From Wurfbainia villosa (taxonomy: Eukaryota > Streptophyta > Magnoliopsida > Zingiberales > Zingiberaceae): a DNA stretch of 64,000 nt. This document shows, piece by piece, positions 1-9,131 of the stretch. The notes under the pieces were generated by a model, which ran no database searches, had not been told where the DNA came from, and saw only the letters and a list, made by a program, of their open reading frames with translations. Location: assembly GCA_025175895.1 (NCBI GenBank), contig JAKLTH010000238.1, forward strand, positions 1,922,001 through 1,986,000, given 5' to 3'. Positions within the stretch are counted from its first letter, which is position 1. Each line of letters opens with the position of its first letter. The translations under genes and the position numbers were made by a program.

Positions 1-1368
1 CTAGCGGTATTACATCGCTAACGGGTTAGACCAGGAAGGTGATGGAATTTACTTGGTCTAAAGCTTGCGAAACTAGTTTCACAGCTCAGACGATGGTTGA
101 CTTTTACACCAGTGTTGTTTGACCATTCTGTTTACGTCAAATGAGGAACTACGAGATGGGTTGTCATATATATGACGCGGATGTATTAGTGTTATGTTGT
201 TTTGTATAGGTGAGGAGCCGGAATGCTCATGGGATTTTGTCTAGCTACTGGGTAGCTGCATAGAGTTGTTAGAACATGGATAGTTGCAACTAGGGAGATC
301 GGTCATAATAGTCTCCCAGTCACCTCCCGTTTTTGTGCGATAGAGTGGATTTTTGAAAGTAGGTTTCTCGTGTGAGGAAATATTTCTCCGTCTCTAAAAA
401 AAATGGTGGGTTATATAGTTGCATTCGAATTTAGGAAGAGTTACTATTGATTCAGGAACAACAGATAGATTCCTGTTGGGATGATAGAGAGCATCTACCA
501 TAGAGTTGTACTCTTGCTCTACCGGTTCAGAGTAAGTGATAGTTGAATTCGTATGTCGTCTGTGGCTAGTTAGCTACCTGACATCTTGACTGGCTATGAG
601 TCCCGGTCGTGGTAGCATGTCGTTGCCTGCAGATAGTGTCTTTTGTATTACCTCGAGAGCCACGAGGCCTGGTCACGATATATTGATAAATATTGCTGGT
701 AGATTGCAATAGGTTCTATATGTTGCAGATGTATTCGGATTGTATCCGGAAAATAGTAAGTATTAAAACGTTCTCCATGGTGGAACGACATGCGGAACAT
801 AATTGATTTGGAAGTCTGGTGTTCAGTGTGTCAACTAGTAAAAGTGGTATATAAATAATCAGCAAGGTTCTGTACTGAGATGGACGCGAAAGCCTAGTAT
901 GAGGGACAGTGTTGGGAGATTATTTAGAATTTGGAAAGGGCTTGAATCGATTTCGGTTAATCGGTGATCGATTAGCTGAGTCCGCTCATTTTCTATTGAT
1001 CCATAAGATGAGTTTGATGGATCGCTGGATAGGTTATACTGTGGTGATTTCCAGTTCATGGAGTATTTGTGAGTATCGTATGCGATAGCAATTCAAGATT
1101 TACCTTAGGATTATGGCATAGTCTTTAACAGGTCATGGATATCGAGCTCCACTCTGGTACAGCTAGGTACTTATGATAGGGTGGTCGATATGAAGATACT
1201 ATTCATACTTTGGAAGGGTTGCTAGAAGCAGATGTGATAGATTTTAGGGGATATCTATAACCCCACTTAGTCACTTGAGGTGTGACATGTCTCCAGATTT
1301 CTGAAATGGTTGTTGTGACATCTCGTACTCATACATGAGTAGGAAATTTGGGGACCAAATTTTTATTA
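1..1368 (+). pseudogene. Ty3/gypsy pol remnant (RT/RNase H to integrase end)
   Basis: Heavily decayed internal region of a Ty3/gypsy element lying directly upstream of its 3' LTR. Near 35-115 a frame reads like the RT/RNase H segment around F-T-W-S-x-A-C-E-T; the same motif is better preserved on the minus strand near 62040-62100. Near 1140-1200 the sequence still resembles the integrase C-terminal end. No open frame of useful length remains and stops are frequent. It would have encoded reverse transcriptase, RNase H and integrase. The assignment rests on the short motif match and on the polypurine tract plus LTR that follow. Confidence 0.6.
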
Positions 1369-1379
1369 GTGAGGGAGAA
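1369..1379 (+). other. Polypurine tract of the gypsy element
   Basis: The purine run GTGAGGGAGAA sits immediately before the TGTT start of the LTR, where plus-strand DNA synthesis is primed. The same tract, inverted, sits beside the minus-strand LTR at about 54484-54497. Confidence 0.7.
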
Positions 1380-3083
1380 TGTTAAATACGAAAAATTTAA
1401 AATATTAAATTAAATGGCCAAAGAATTTAGAAAATAATCCTGGAAATTTTTCGGGATTTTTAGAGAATTTTAGGAATTTTTTTGGATTTAAACGGAGTCC
1501 GTACGAGATAATTACGGGGATAAAATAAATAGGCTTTGGAGGAGTCTATTTAAAGGGGATTAATACGCGATGGTAACCTAAATCTTTTTATTTTCCCCGC
1601 CGCAACCTTTTTTCCCCTTCGGTAGTTCCTCTGGTGCGACTTTCTCTTCGCCGTCGATGGTTCTCCCACACGATCTTCCTTGCCGACCACAGCCGCGTGC
1701 GTCGGTCGCCGCGGCCACTGGATCGCTGCGAGCCCCTTCCGTTCCCAAACTCGCCCGAGCCTTACGGTCGTCGTTTTCTTCGCAGCAGTCGGCGCCGCCG
1801 TCTCCTTGCCTCTAAGCCGCCGCGAGGTTCCTTCTCCGCGAGTTCCCTTTCGTCGTCGCCCCGACAGCCCTCTGCGTGCTCGTCGGCCTCCTTTGCCACA
1901 GTCGCAGGCGTCGATTCCTCTGCCACAGGACCGTCTACGTCCGCCTTCTCCACTCGCCTTCGTTGCCGTAACCTTCCCCTCCGCGCGGATTGATCAGCGG
2001 CGGTGAATTTCTGTTGGAGTAAACGATTAGGGCAGCAACAGGTATTCGACGAACGGAGCAAATTGGAGGAGAGCCACCGGTGTAGCAGTGCTGGTATAAC
2101 TTGATCTACTCTTTTTGCATCTGTTAGTTATAGATTCTATTGGGTGAGTGATTTGATCTGGTCATTGGATGTTCTATCGTTGAATTTGATCGGTGGTTTT
2201 GGGCAGTGATCGCGATCGTCGTTTGCTTCGACGAACAGCAGATAAAGGAAGGTTGATGCCGAAGGATTTCTAAGGTCGGTAAGTGGTGATTTACCCTTCT
2301 CTGTTTCTTATGTGGTGGCTGTATATTGTGGGGAATTGATGGATCTGGGAGTAGTTCTTGGCGTTGTGAGCGTGTTGTTGGTTGAGAGTGACGTAAGAGT
2401 CCATTTGGGTGATATCGGCTGTACACGGCTAGGTGTTTGGAAGTTTGGTAGGTTGTGGGTCTTGGTTGTGAGTTTTGTTATGCAGTTGGTTGGCTGTGAA
2501 GGGTTATAAATGGATTGTGGGTGTCAAGTTGTGGGATCCAAGTGTTGGATCGAGTTTGAGGTAAGGTTTGGTTGAGTCGTGTGTATGTCACCTAGGGTTA
2601 GGTTGGATTCATATTTCTGATCGGTGAGATGTTCTGTATATTGTTGTGGAGTTGTGAATTAAGCTTGAGGAAAATGAAGGATTTATTTAGGATATTGTTA
2701 AATTCTATTGTTGCAATGGGGATGACTGTGATTGATTGGTTGGATTTCATACAGGATGATTATAACTTAATTATAGGTTATTGACAGTGGTTGTCTGTAC
2801 TTTGGTCATATGATTTGGGTGTGAGTTAATTCTTAGTGATCTATGGTTGGGTATTCCTGCCAAGATGGCAGAAGGGGTAAGTCTAGTTATGTAGACTATT
2901 TACCTTTTTCTTTGATTGATGGCCAGAGGCCTAATTTATTATCTGCATGGGTTGTTTGGATTCCGGTCGTGTTGACCGATGTATAGTGGTCGTGTATGCC
3001 TTGTATGTAAATTGGCATTGTCACCCGTACAGGGGAGATGCCGTCGGATTTTCGTTTGGCGGGGACTCCATCGGGGCATGACA
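1380..3083 (+). repeat. Ty3/gypsy 3' LTR, about 1.7 kb
   Basis: It begins TGTTAAATAC and ends CATGACA, so it has TGT...ACA termini. It matches, with length variation, the minus-strand LTR at 52032-54483 and the plus-strand LTR at 58464-61318. A TATA-like/AT-rich zone near 1540-1600 is followed by a GC- and CT-rich island at about 1600-2010 that opens arginine/proline-rich frames on both strands; these look like leader sequence rather than genes. The 3' end carries the family's conserved block (TGACCGATGTATAG, then ACCCGTACAGGGGAGATG). The next base, 3084, is already family A LTR, so this gypsy element inserted into the family A 5' LTR. Confidence 0.85.
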
Positions 3084-3636
3084 TAGTCGACTGATATGGG
3101 AGCCGTTGGTTGGAATCCAACGTGGAAGAAGCTGTTGCGAGGTAACGACTACAGCAGCAATCGACTGATGGCTGTATCAGTCGACTGCTAGCTGTCCAAC
3201 GGGAAGAATGACCTCTTCCCTATAAGAAGAAGCCTTGGGTCATATTGGGGGGGTAATGCTTCAACTCTAAATCACACCCAAGTGCCCTAAACGTTTCCTA
3301 CTCTTCTTACTTGCTCTTAATTCAATTCTATTGTAAGAAGAGAGATCTTGTGTAAGAAATGTTACCTCCACCTAGCTTTGTGCAAAGGAGAGATTAGTGA
3401 ATTGGTTAAGGTGTGATTCATCTGGAACGAATCGGGTCATGGATTAGCGGCAAGGATCGTGAATCACGTTACATCAACGTGTTAGCGTTTGTATTCTTTG
3501 TCATTCTTAATTGTCTTTAGTTTTTGTTATTCCGTTGCACTAACCCTAATCGTAAACGCTCAAGAACGATTGAATTCCATCGTCTAAATAAAGAGAGTTA
3601 TTCACCCCTCTCTAGCCGGCCACCGATCCTCCAACA
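3084..3636 (+). repeat. Family A 5' LTR, right part
   Basis: It matches 7144-7696 of the 3' LTR and ends in the same GATCCTCCAACA. It retains the palindromes CAATCGACTG and CAGTCGACTG near 3160-3190, a decayed hairpin near 3131-3149 and the TATA-like CCTATAAGAAG at 3220. Relative to the 3' LTR it has about 26 extra bases carrying one more palindrome. The left part is cut off by the gypsy LTR. Confidence 0.85.
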
Positions 3637-3652
3637 AGTGGTATCAGAGAGA
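3637..3652 (+). other. Primer binding site of family A
   Basis: AGTGGTATCAGAGAGA directly follows the LTR end. TGGTATCAGAG is the usual complement of the plant initiator tRNA-Met 3' end used by Copia elements. Confidence 0.75.
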
Positions 3653-3692
3653 GGAGATTGTCGTCGGACTCACCTCCGCAACAATCATCGAC

Positions 3693-5345
3693 ATGGCCGG
3701 CTCTAACATCCATCTGCCAAAGTTCAAGGGGGAATTCTCTTGGTGGAAGAAGAGAATGGAGGTATTCTTTGAGACCGATTTTGAAATAATGTTAATCATG
3801 GAAAATGGTTTCGAAGTTCCTAGGGATGAAGAAGGGGAGTCATTGGAGAAATCTAGATGGACAAAGAAGCAAAGAGAGGAGTACTTGGCGAATTCAAAGG
3901 CCAAGCACCATTTGTATAATGTGCTCCCTCAACAAGAAGTAAATCAAATAGGAGAATGTGCTAGCGCCAAAGAGATGTGGGAGAAACTTGTAGAACTTCA
4001 TGAAGGCACATCCGAGGCCAAGCTAGCAAGAAGAGATGTCCTCCGCTCCCAACTCAATAATATCAAACTCGATAAAGGGGAGAAGGTAACATCTTTGCAT
4101 TCTCGTTTTAAAGAAATTATTAACGGTTTATCTAGTGTAGGGGAGAAGCTCTCCAATAGGGATATGATCACGAAGGCAATTGATGCATTCCCTCGATCAT
4201 CAAGGTGGAGTTCCATGGTGGACTCATTTTATATCTCAAAGAATCTAGAGGTAAGTACTCTAGATGAATTTTTCTCCACTATGGAATTACATGAGTCTAG
4301 GCTTGAAGGAGTAGTAGAAGAGTCAATCAAGCCATCAAGGGGAGTGACACTAGTAGCCAAAAAAGGAAAGAAGAAGAAGAAGGAGATTGCACCTTCTTCA
4401 TCCGATGAATCTTCCTCCTCCTCCACGGATAGCAATGAAGAGGCCTACATGGTAAGGAAGGTAAGACGTGCACTTAAAAATTTTAAATTTAACAAATCTA
4501 ATGATAGGAGGAGAAGGCCTAGAAGAAAAATCATTTGCTACAATTGCCAAGGAGAGGGACATATAAGGGATGCTTGTCCCCTCTTGAACAAAAGCAAGGA
4601 GGAAAAGAGAAAGAAAGAAGAGAAGAAAAAGGGGAGCAAGAAAAAGGAAGAAGAGAAGAAAACTAAAGAAAAAGGAAAGGCCAAGGAACATAAGGCAACA
4701 TGGGATGATACATCATCCTCATCGGAAGAAGGAGAAGCCTTCACAAGTCTTGCCCTAATGGCAATAGAAGACTTGGACACCTCCTCCTCCTCCGAAAAAG
4801 AAGAAACAAGCTTAAGTGAAGGGGGAGCTTCATCTTCATCCTCATCGAAATCGGAGGAAGAAGATATGGAAACTATGGTAACAAATCTTTCCCCTAAGAA
4901 AATTGTTTCTATGATTTCTAGCCTTACTAGAGATTTATTTAAGGCTAAGGAGAAAAATAAATGCATGCTTTATGATATTAGAAAATTAGAAGTAAAGCTA
5001 GAAAATACATGCTTAAATGTTAATGATTATATTCCTCTAGATGTTAATGATGCATGTATTGAGGAAAATAAGGTCTTAAGGGAAAAGGTAGATCATTTAA
5101 CTAAGGCCTTAGAAAAATTCACAATTGGCTCCAATACTCTAAACATGATTATTGGGAGCCAAAGGGCTAGTTTTAATAAGAAAGGGTTAGGATACAAGGG
5201 AAACAAAAATGACTACCATTGCCTAATTGCTAGGGGTCAAGCTAAAAATACAATAGTAGCTAGGAAATGGATCCCTAAGGAGTATTTGGTGAACCCTATT
5301 GGAAAGAACTTATATTGGGTTCCCAAATCCATCCTCAAGGGTTAG
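3693..5345 (+). CDS. gag: Copia-type gag polyprotein (family A), intact, 550 aa
   Basis: Structural nucleocapsid protein of the retrotransposon, expected to assemble virus-like particles in the cytoplasm. Residues about 10-205 resemble the UBN2/Copia gag capsid domain (KFKGEFSWWKKRMEVFF near the start, then KEMWEKLVELHEG). A K-rich stretch precedes a CCHC zinc knuckle at residues 282-295 (CYNCQGEGHIRDAC, all four ligands present). A Lys/Glu- and Ser-rich linker and a heptad-like helical stretch (about 400-475) follow. The C-terminus holds WIPKEYLVNP and WVPKS, a motif also seen in the family B gags. The ATG is the first in frame after the primer site. The frame has no stop over 1.65 kb while neighbours are decayed, so it may still be functional. 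No pol follows. Confidence 0.85.
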   Translation: MAGSNIHLPKFKGEFSWWKKRMEVFFETDFEIMLIMENGFEVPRDEEGESLEKSRWTKKQREEYLANSKAKHHLYNVLPQQEVNQIGECASAKEMWEKLVELHEGTSEAKLARRDVLRSQLNNIKLDKGEKVTSLHSRFKEIINGLSSVGEKLSNRDMITKAIDAFPRSSRWSSMVDSFYISKNLEVSTLDEFFSTMELHESRLEGVVEESIKPSRGVTLVAKKGKKKKKEIAPSSSDESSSSSTDSNEEAYMVRKVRRALKNFKFNKSNDRRRRPRRKIICYNCQGEGHIRDACPLLNKSKEEKRKKEEKKKGSKKKEEEKKTKEKGKAKEHKATWDDTSSSSEEGEAFTSLALMAIEDLDTSSSSEKEETSLSEGGASSSSSSKSEEEDMETMVTNLSPKKIVSMISSLTRDLFKAKEKNKCMLYDIRKLEVKLENTCLNVNDYIPLDVNDACIEENKVLREKVDHLTKALEKFTIGSNTLNMIIGSQRASFNKKGLGYKGNKNDYHCLIARGQAKNTIVARKWIPKEYLVNPIGKNLYWVPKSILKG

Positions 5346-6472
5346 AAAAACCCTAGGATAGTCAACCATATTAGGACTTAACTTATATCATGTTAATTGG
5401 TTGACTTAGGACGATGAGGGTTATAAATTTTTTATTTATAGTGTTGGGTGATGATAATGTGATCAAAACATGAAATTATGTATAATCTTTGTTTTATGAT
5501 CATGATATGTAATTAGTGATTTATAATCATGATATGCAATAATTGATGATTTATGATCATGATTGATAATTCTTGATGTATGTTCATGATTGGGTTTTTA
5601 GGATAATACTTAACATTGATAAAATTGCATGAAAATTATGGTTAAATATAAATACCTTAGTCACATCTCACACTCACTACAAGGATAACTTGATTGAGAA
5701 CATAGCAATGGGTTAGATGATAGGATGATACAAATGGTCCACTAATGCTTATGGCATTTAGATGGGTCATTAAGTGTATCAATAGAGCAATCATAGACCA
5801 ACTATGGGGAAAGCAAACGTTTAATCAATGGACATATTGCCTATAGATCATAGTTGGATATTTTAAATGTTTCAAAAACATTTTATGTTTGATAATCTAC
5901 AAGCTCATGTTTTGAAAAGTTTCAAGATAAAACTAGGCTTTAAAGTTGATACAAACTTTAGACATTTTATAACTTTTGAGTTTTTACCTAATTTTCGAAA
6001 ATAGAATGAATTTTCATGAAAAACAATTTTTCACTGATAGAGGAACTCATTAGAATTATGTTCCCCAAATTTCACGATTTTTCAAATTTTCTATAATTTC
6101 TGGTGCATTTTTGAAGTTCATTCGAAAAATTAAAAATTCGAATTAGTGTCAATGACCGATGCTCGATTCGCCGATCGTACTATGCATGAGCACAGTAATC
6201 TATTTTATCAGGTTTTGAGTTAGTTTTTGGTATTTTTCTTCCTTTTGACTTGATGTCATGCTTGTATAATATTTGTATAATATTTTTGATGGTATCAAAG
6301 GGGGAGAAATGATGAGTTTAAGTTAATCATGCTAGGGGGAGAATTAGCATGTCTTAAGGGAGAGTTGCATGTTTAAGGGGGAGTTGTGATACTCATGTTT
6401 TCTTGTCTTATATATTTTTGTAATTGTTTTACCTAACTTAAACGGATTGTCACACATCAGAAAGGGGGAGAT
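5346..6472 (+). other. Non-coding 3' internal region of family A with repeated polypurine tracts
   Basis: AT-rich, with no credible frame. Recurrent CATGAT/ATCATG words lie at about 5450-5600. Between 6296 and 6472 the purine motif (A)AGGGGGAG recurs about five times (near 6299, 6333, 6357, 6376, 6461). The last copy abuts the LTR start and is the functional polypurine tract. Multiple tracts before the 3' LTR are a described trait of Sireviruses. Confidence 0.7.
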
Positions 6473-7696
6473 TGTTAGGGCAATCAACCCATGTGATGTG
6501 GTTTTGATGTGTGTGGCAAAGGGTTTAAGTTAGGTTGTTATGGATTTGATATGTGCGTTGAAGTCATGCAGGACTTAGTAATTCGCACATGGATGGCTTG
6601 ACGATAGCATTGGCAAGATTCACCATCTCATGACTCGGTCCTTGAGTCAGTGAAGGATAGCATTGCGGAAGTCGCACGCTTGGTGCATCCGAGGGATCGC
6701 CGGACAAGGAGCATTAGAGTGAAGCCGAAAGAAGTAGACTTCAGGGTGAGACGCGAAAGATGGCGCTGTGAAGCCGTGCGCTTGGCGCATCCTAGGGACG
6801 TGGCCGGACAAAGAGAACTTCAAGGCGAGGGACTCCAAGAGAAGATGAGAGTGAGCGATTATAACCTGGGATAGGGCAGTTCGTAGACGAACTTGGCCAA
6901 ATGGCTAAGTGTCAGATGGGTGTTTCCCAATATCGATCATGATATGACCGATCGCTCTAAGTCGATCAAGACTAGGCGGTGTTCGAGTCTGGTTTCGCCA
7001 AAGATCCACCGCTAAGGGATGACAATTGATCGTATCGAAACCATCGATCATTGGCGATGCAGAATCGAATCGTCATGAGGGTTTCGGGCATAGAATATTG
7101 GAGAATCGACTGCTCGCTTCGAGCACTCGACTGTTGGATCCATCAGTCAACTGATGGGAAGATCAGTTGATTGATGTGGGAGTCGTTGGTTGGAATCCAA
7201 CGTGGAAGAAGTCGTTGCGAGGCAACGACTATAGCATTAGTCGACTGCTAGCTGCCCAACGAGAAGAATGACCTCTTCCCTATAAGAAGAGGCCTTGGGT
7301 CATCTTGGGGGGTTAATGCTTCAACTCTAAATCACACCCAAATGCCCTAAACGTTTCCTACTCTTCTTACTTGCTCTTAATTCAATTCTATTGTAAGAAG
7401 AGAGATCTTGTGTAAGAAAGGTTACCTCCACCTAGCTTTGTGCAAAGGAGAGATTAGTGAATTGGTTAAGGCGTGATTCACCTAGAACGAATCGGGTTGT
7501 GGATTAGCGGCAAGGGTCGTGAACCACGTTACATCAATGTGTTAGCATTTGTATTCTTTGTCATTCTTAATTGTCTTTAGTTTTTGTTATTCCGTTGCGC
7601 TAACTCTAATCGTAGACGCTCAAGAACGATTGAATTCCATCATCTACACAAAGAGGGCTATTCACCCCCCTCTAGCCGGGCACCGATCCTCCAACA
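6473..7696 (+). repeat. Family A 3' LTR, 1224 bp
   Basis: Complete LTR with TGTTAGGG...CTCCAACA termini. U3 contains a direct repeat pair (about 6663-6710 and 6768-6815, sharing CGC(T/A)TGGYGCATCC and GCCGGACAA). It also has GATCG-rich dyads (6935-7075) and CAGTCGACTG-type palindromes (7106-7245). A hairpin at 7211-7229 is followed by a TATA-like box at 7281. R/U5 ends with TCACCCCCCTCTAGCCGG, a block that recurs in the family B LTR ends. Confidence 0.85.
7211..7288 (+). promoter_or_regulatory. Family A LTR core promoter: hairpin plus TATA box
   Basis: GTCGTTGCGAGGCAACGAC (7211-7229) is a perfect 8-bp stem with loop GAG. CGTTGG...CCAACG just upstream forms a second small dyad. CCCTATAAGAAG at 7278-7289 is a plausible TATA box, 50-70 bp downstream of the hairpin. 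The same arrangement occurs in the family B and solo LTRs. Confidence 0.5.
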
Positions 7697-9039
7697 CTTG
7701 GCAATGGAAAGTCTAGAGGTATAGCCTTAGCGGCATACGTCTAAGTGTATAGTCTTGTCAGAGTAAAGTCCAAGTATGGATACTTGACAATTGGAAAGTC
7801 TAAGGGTGTGATATTAGCGACGTAAAGTCCAAGCTGTAGTATTGGCGACATAAGTTTAATGTTTGACAGTATAAAGTTTAAGCATTTGTCTTGATGACAT
7901 AAGTCCAAATGTACCTTGGCAAGGTAAACCCGGTTAGCATGAAAATAGCCGATGGAAGCACCTGAAGATTAGTGTATGGAGGAATAAGTCATGGATGACT
8001 TGGAGCAATCCGATAGGCGTGAGGCTGATGGAAGTGGCTAGAAGGCTTAGGTCTAGGTTAAAGGTGATCTATCAAATATGAGAGGATCATACTTGAGTTA
8101 AACCTCTTGTTTGAGATTTATCAATCGACTGGAATTATAGATCAATCGACTGGCTAAGTGTTTGACACTTGGCATCCTAGTCAACTTGGATCAGTCAATT
8201 GAGATTATGACCAGTCGACTGATCAAGTAGTAGTCGACTGAGCTTCGACTGCTCAGTTAAAGCATTGGCAGTTGGCTGCCATTATGAGCAGTTGACTGGT
8301 CTTGAGCAGTCGACTGTTAGGGTTTGATAGTTGACTCATTTAAGCGGACACAAGAACAGAAGCTTTGATAGTCAATTGGCCAGTCGACTACTAGGCATCA
8401 ATCGATTGTTGGCAAGAGCAGTCGACTGCTAGGGTATCCGTTAGAGTTTTCCAGCATGGATTGAGTCATTGTGAGACAACAGTACAATAAGCAATCAACT
8501 AGTGTCTTTTGGAAGTCTACTGCTAAGTATGAAATCAGCTCAATGCAGGTTATAAAAGCATCTTGAGATGGAGGATTTTGCATCATTTTTTGAGGTGATT
8601 TTGAAGGGGAAGTGTTACCGCATTTCAGACCTTCAAGAGCAATCCAAAGCAAGCAACAAGCAAACAATCAAACATTCTTTGTGTAAAGTTTTCTTTACTT
8701 GTATTTGCTTATTGCTTAGTATACTTATTGTATTTCTTGTATTACTATTGTAATCACTTTGTAAGAGGTTTCTCTACCTCCGAAGTATTTTCCGAGAAGG
8801 AGAGGTTTATTAGTGGTAGTGTGCATCATTAGAGCTTACTTGAGCTCGACCCATGGATTAAGAATCTTAGGTTCCGAACCACGTTACATCTTGTTTATTG
8901 TGAGTGTTTGTCGTATTTTGTTATTGCTATTTGTTTCCATTGCACTAACAAGATTTGTAGACGAACACGATCGAACGAATTCTAAGCAACGAAGTGAAAT
9001 TGCTATTCACCCCCTCTAGCGACGCAGACATTCCTAACA
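7697..9039 (+). repeat. B1 5' LTR (left part missing)
   Basis: It ends ATTCCTAACA, followed at once by the primer site AGTGGTATCATAG. Its start lies in the CCAAG/CTTGG minisatellite (7697-7930), then come the palindrome array (8121-8530), hairpin and TATA box, then U5 with TTCACCCCCTCTAGCGACG. It aligns with 13984-15379, 15380-16069 and 19702-20966. Confidence 0.8.
8121..8558 (+). promoter_or_regulatory. Palindrome array, hairpin and TATA box of the B1 LTR
   Basis: About 15 copies of CAGTCGACTG or one- to two-base variants (CAATCGACTG, CAGTTGACTG, CAGTCAATTG) occur in 400 bp, many near exact. A dyad TTGTGAGACAA at 8469-8479 follows, then TATAAAAG at 8551. Many variants are those expected from CpG deamination of the central TCGA. 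Confidence 0.6.
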
Positions 9040-9131
9040 AGTGGTATCATAGCGAGGACGCTCTTCAAGGCTTAACAACCAAGAGAGCAAGTGCTAGAGG
9101 AATAGAAGATTGATCGGAAGAATCAAGAGCA

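Larger units (their letters stand above)
3084..7696 (+). mobile_element. Family A: gag-only LTR retrotransposon (Sirevirus-like, non-autonomous)
   Basis: Order: truncated 5' LTR (3084-3636), primer site, one gag frame (3693-5345), about 1.1 kb of non-coding DNA with repeated polypurine tracts, 3' LTR (6473-7696). No protease, integrase, reverse transcriptase or RNase H sequence is visible, and the gap after gag is too short for them. The shared LTR parts look roughly 95% alike by eye, so the insertion is fairly young. This matches the published class of terminal-repeat elements carrying only gag (TR-GAG). Its right edge (7697) continues into family B LTR sequence, so it sits inside copy B1. 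The gypsy element at 1-3083 removed contact with the left part of its 5' LTR. Confidence 0.8.

Noticed and set aside
1634..2061. Arginine/proline-rich frames on both strands
   Set aside because: They fall in the GC-rich leader island of a gypsy LTR; no conserved domain, and equivalent LTRs have unrelated frames.
3637..3660. TGGTATCAGAG-type sequences (also near 9040, 16070, 33182, 38730, 61328) as tRNA genes
   Set aside because: Only the 3'-end complement of initiator tRNA-Met is present, next to LTR ends; they are primer binding sites.
8121..8530. CRISPR-like appearance of the regularly recurring CAGTCGACTG motif
   Set aside because: Repeats are only 10 bp, irregularly spaced and palindromic, and they lie in plant LTRs with no cas genes.
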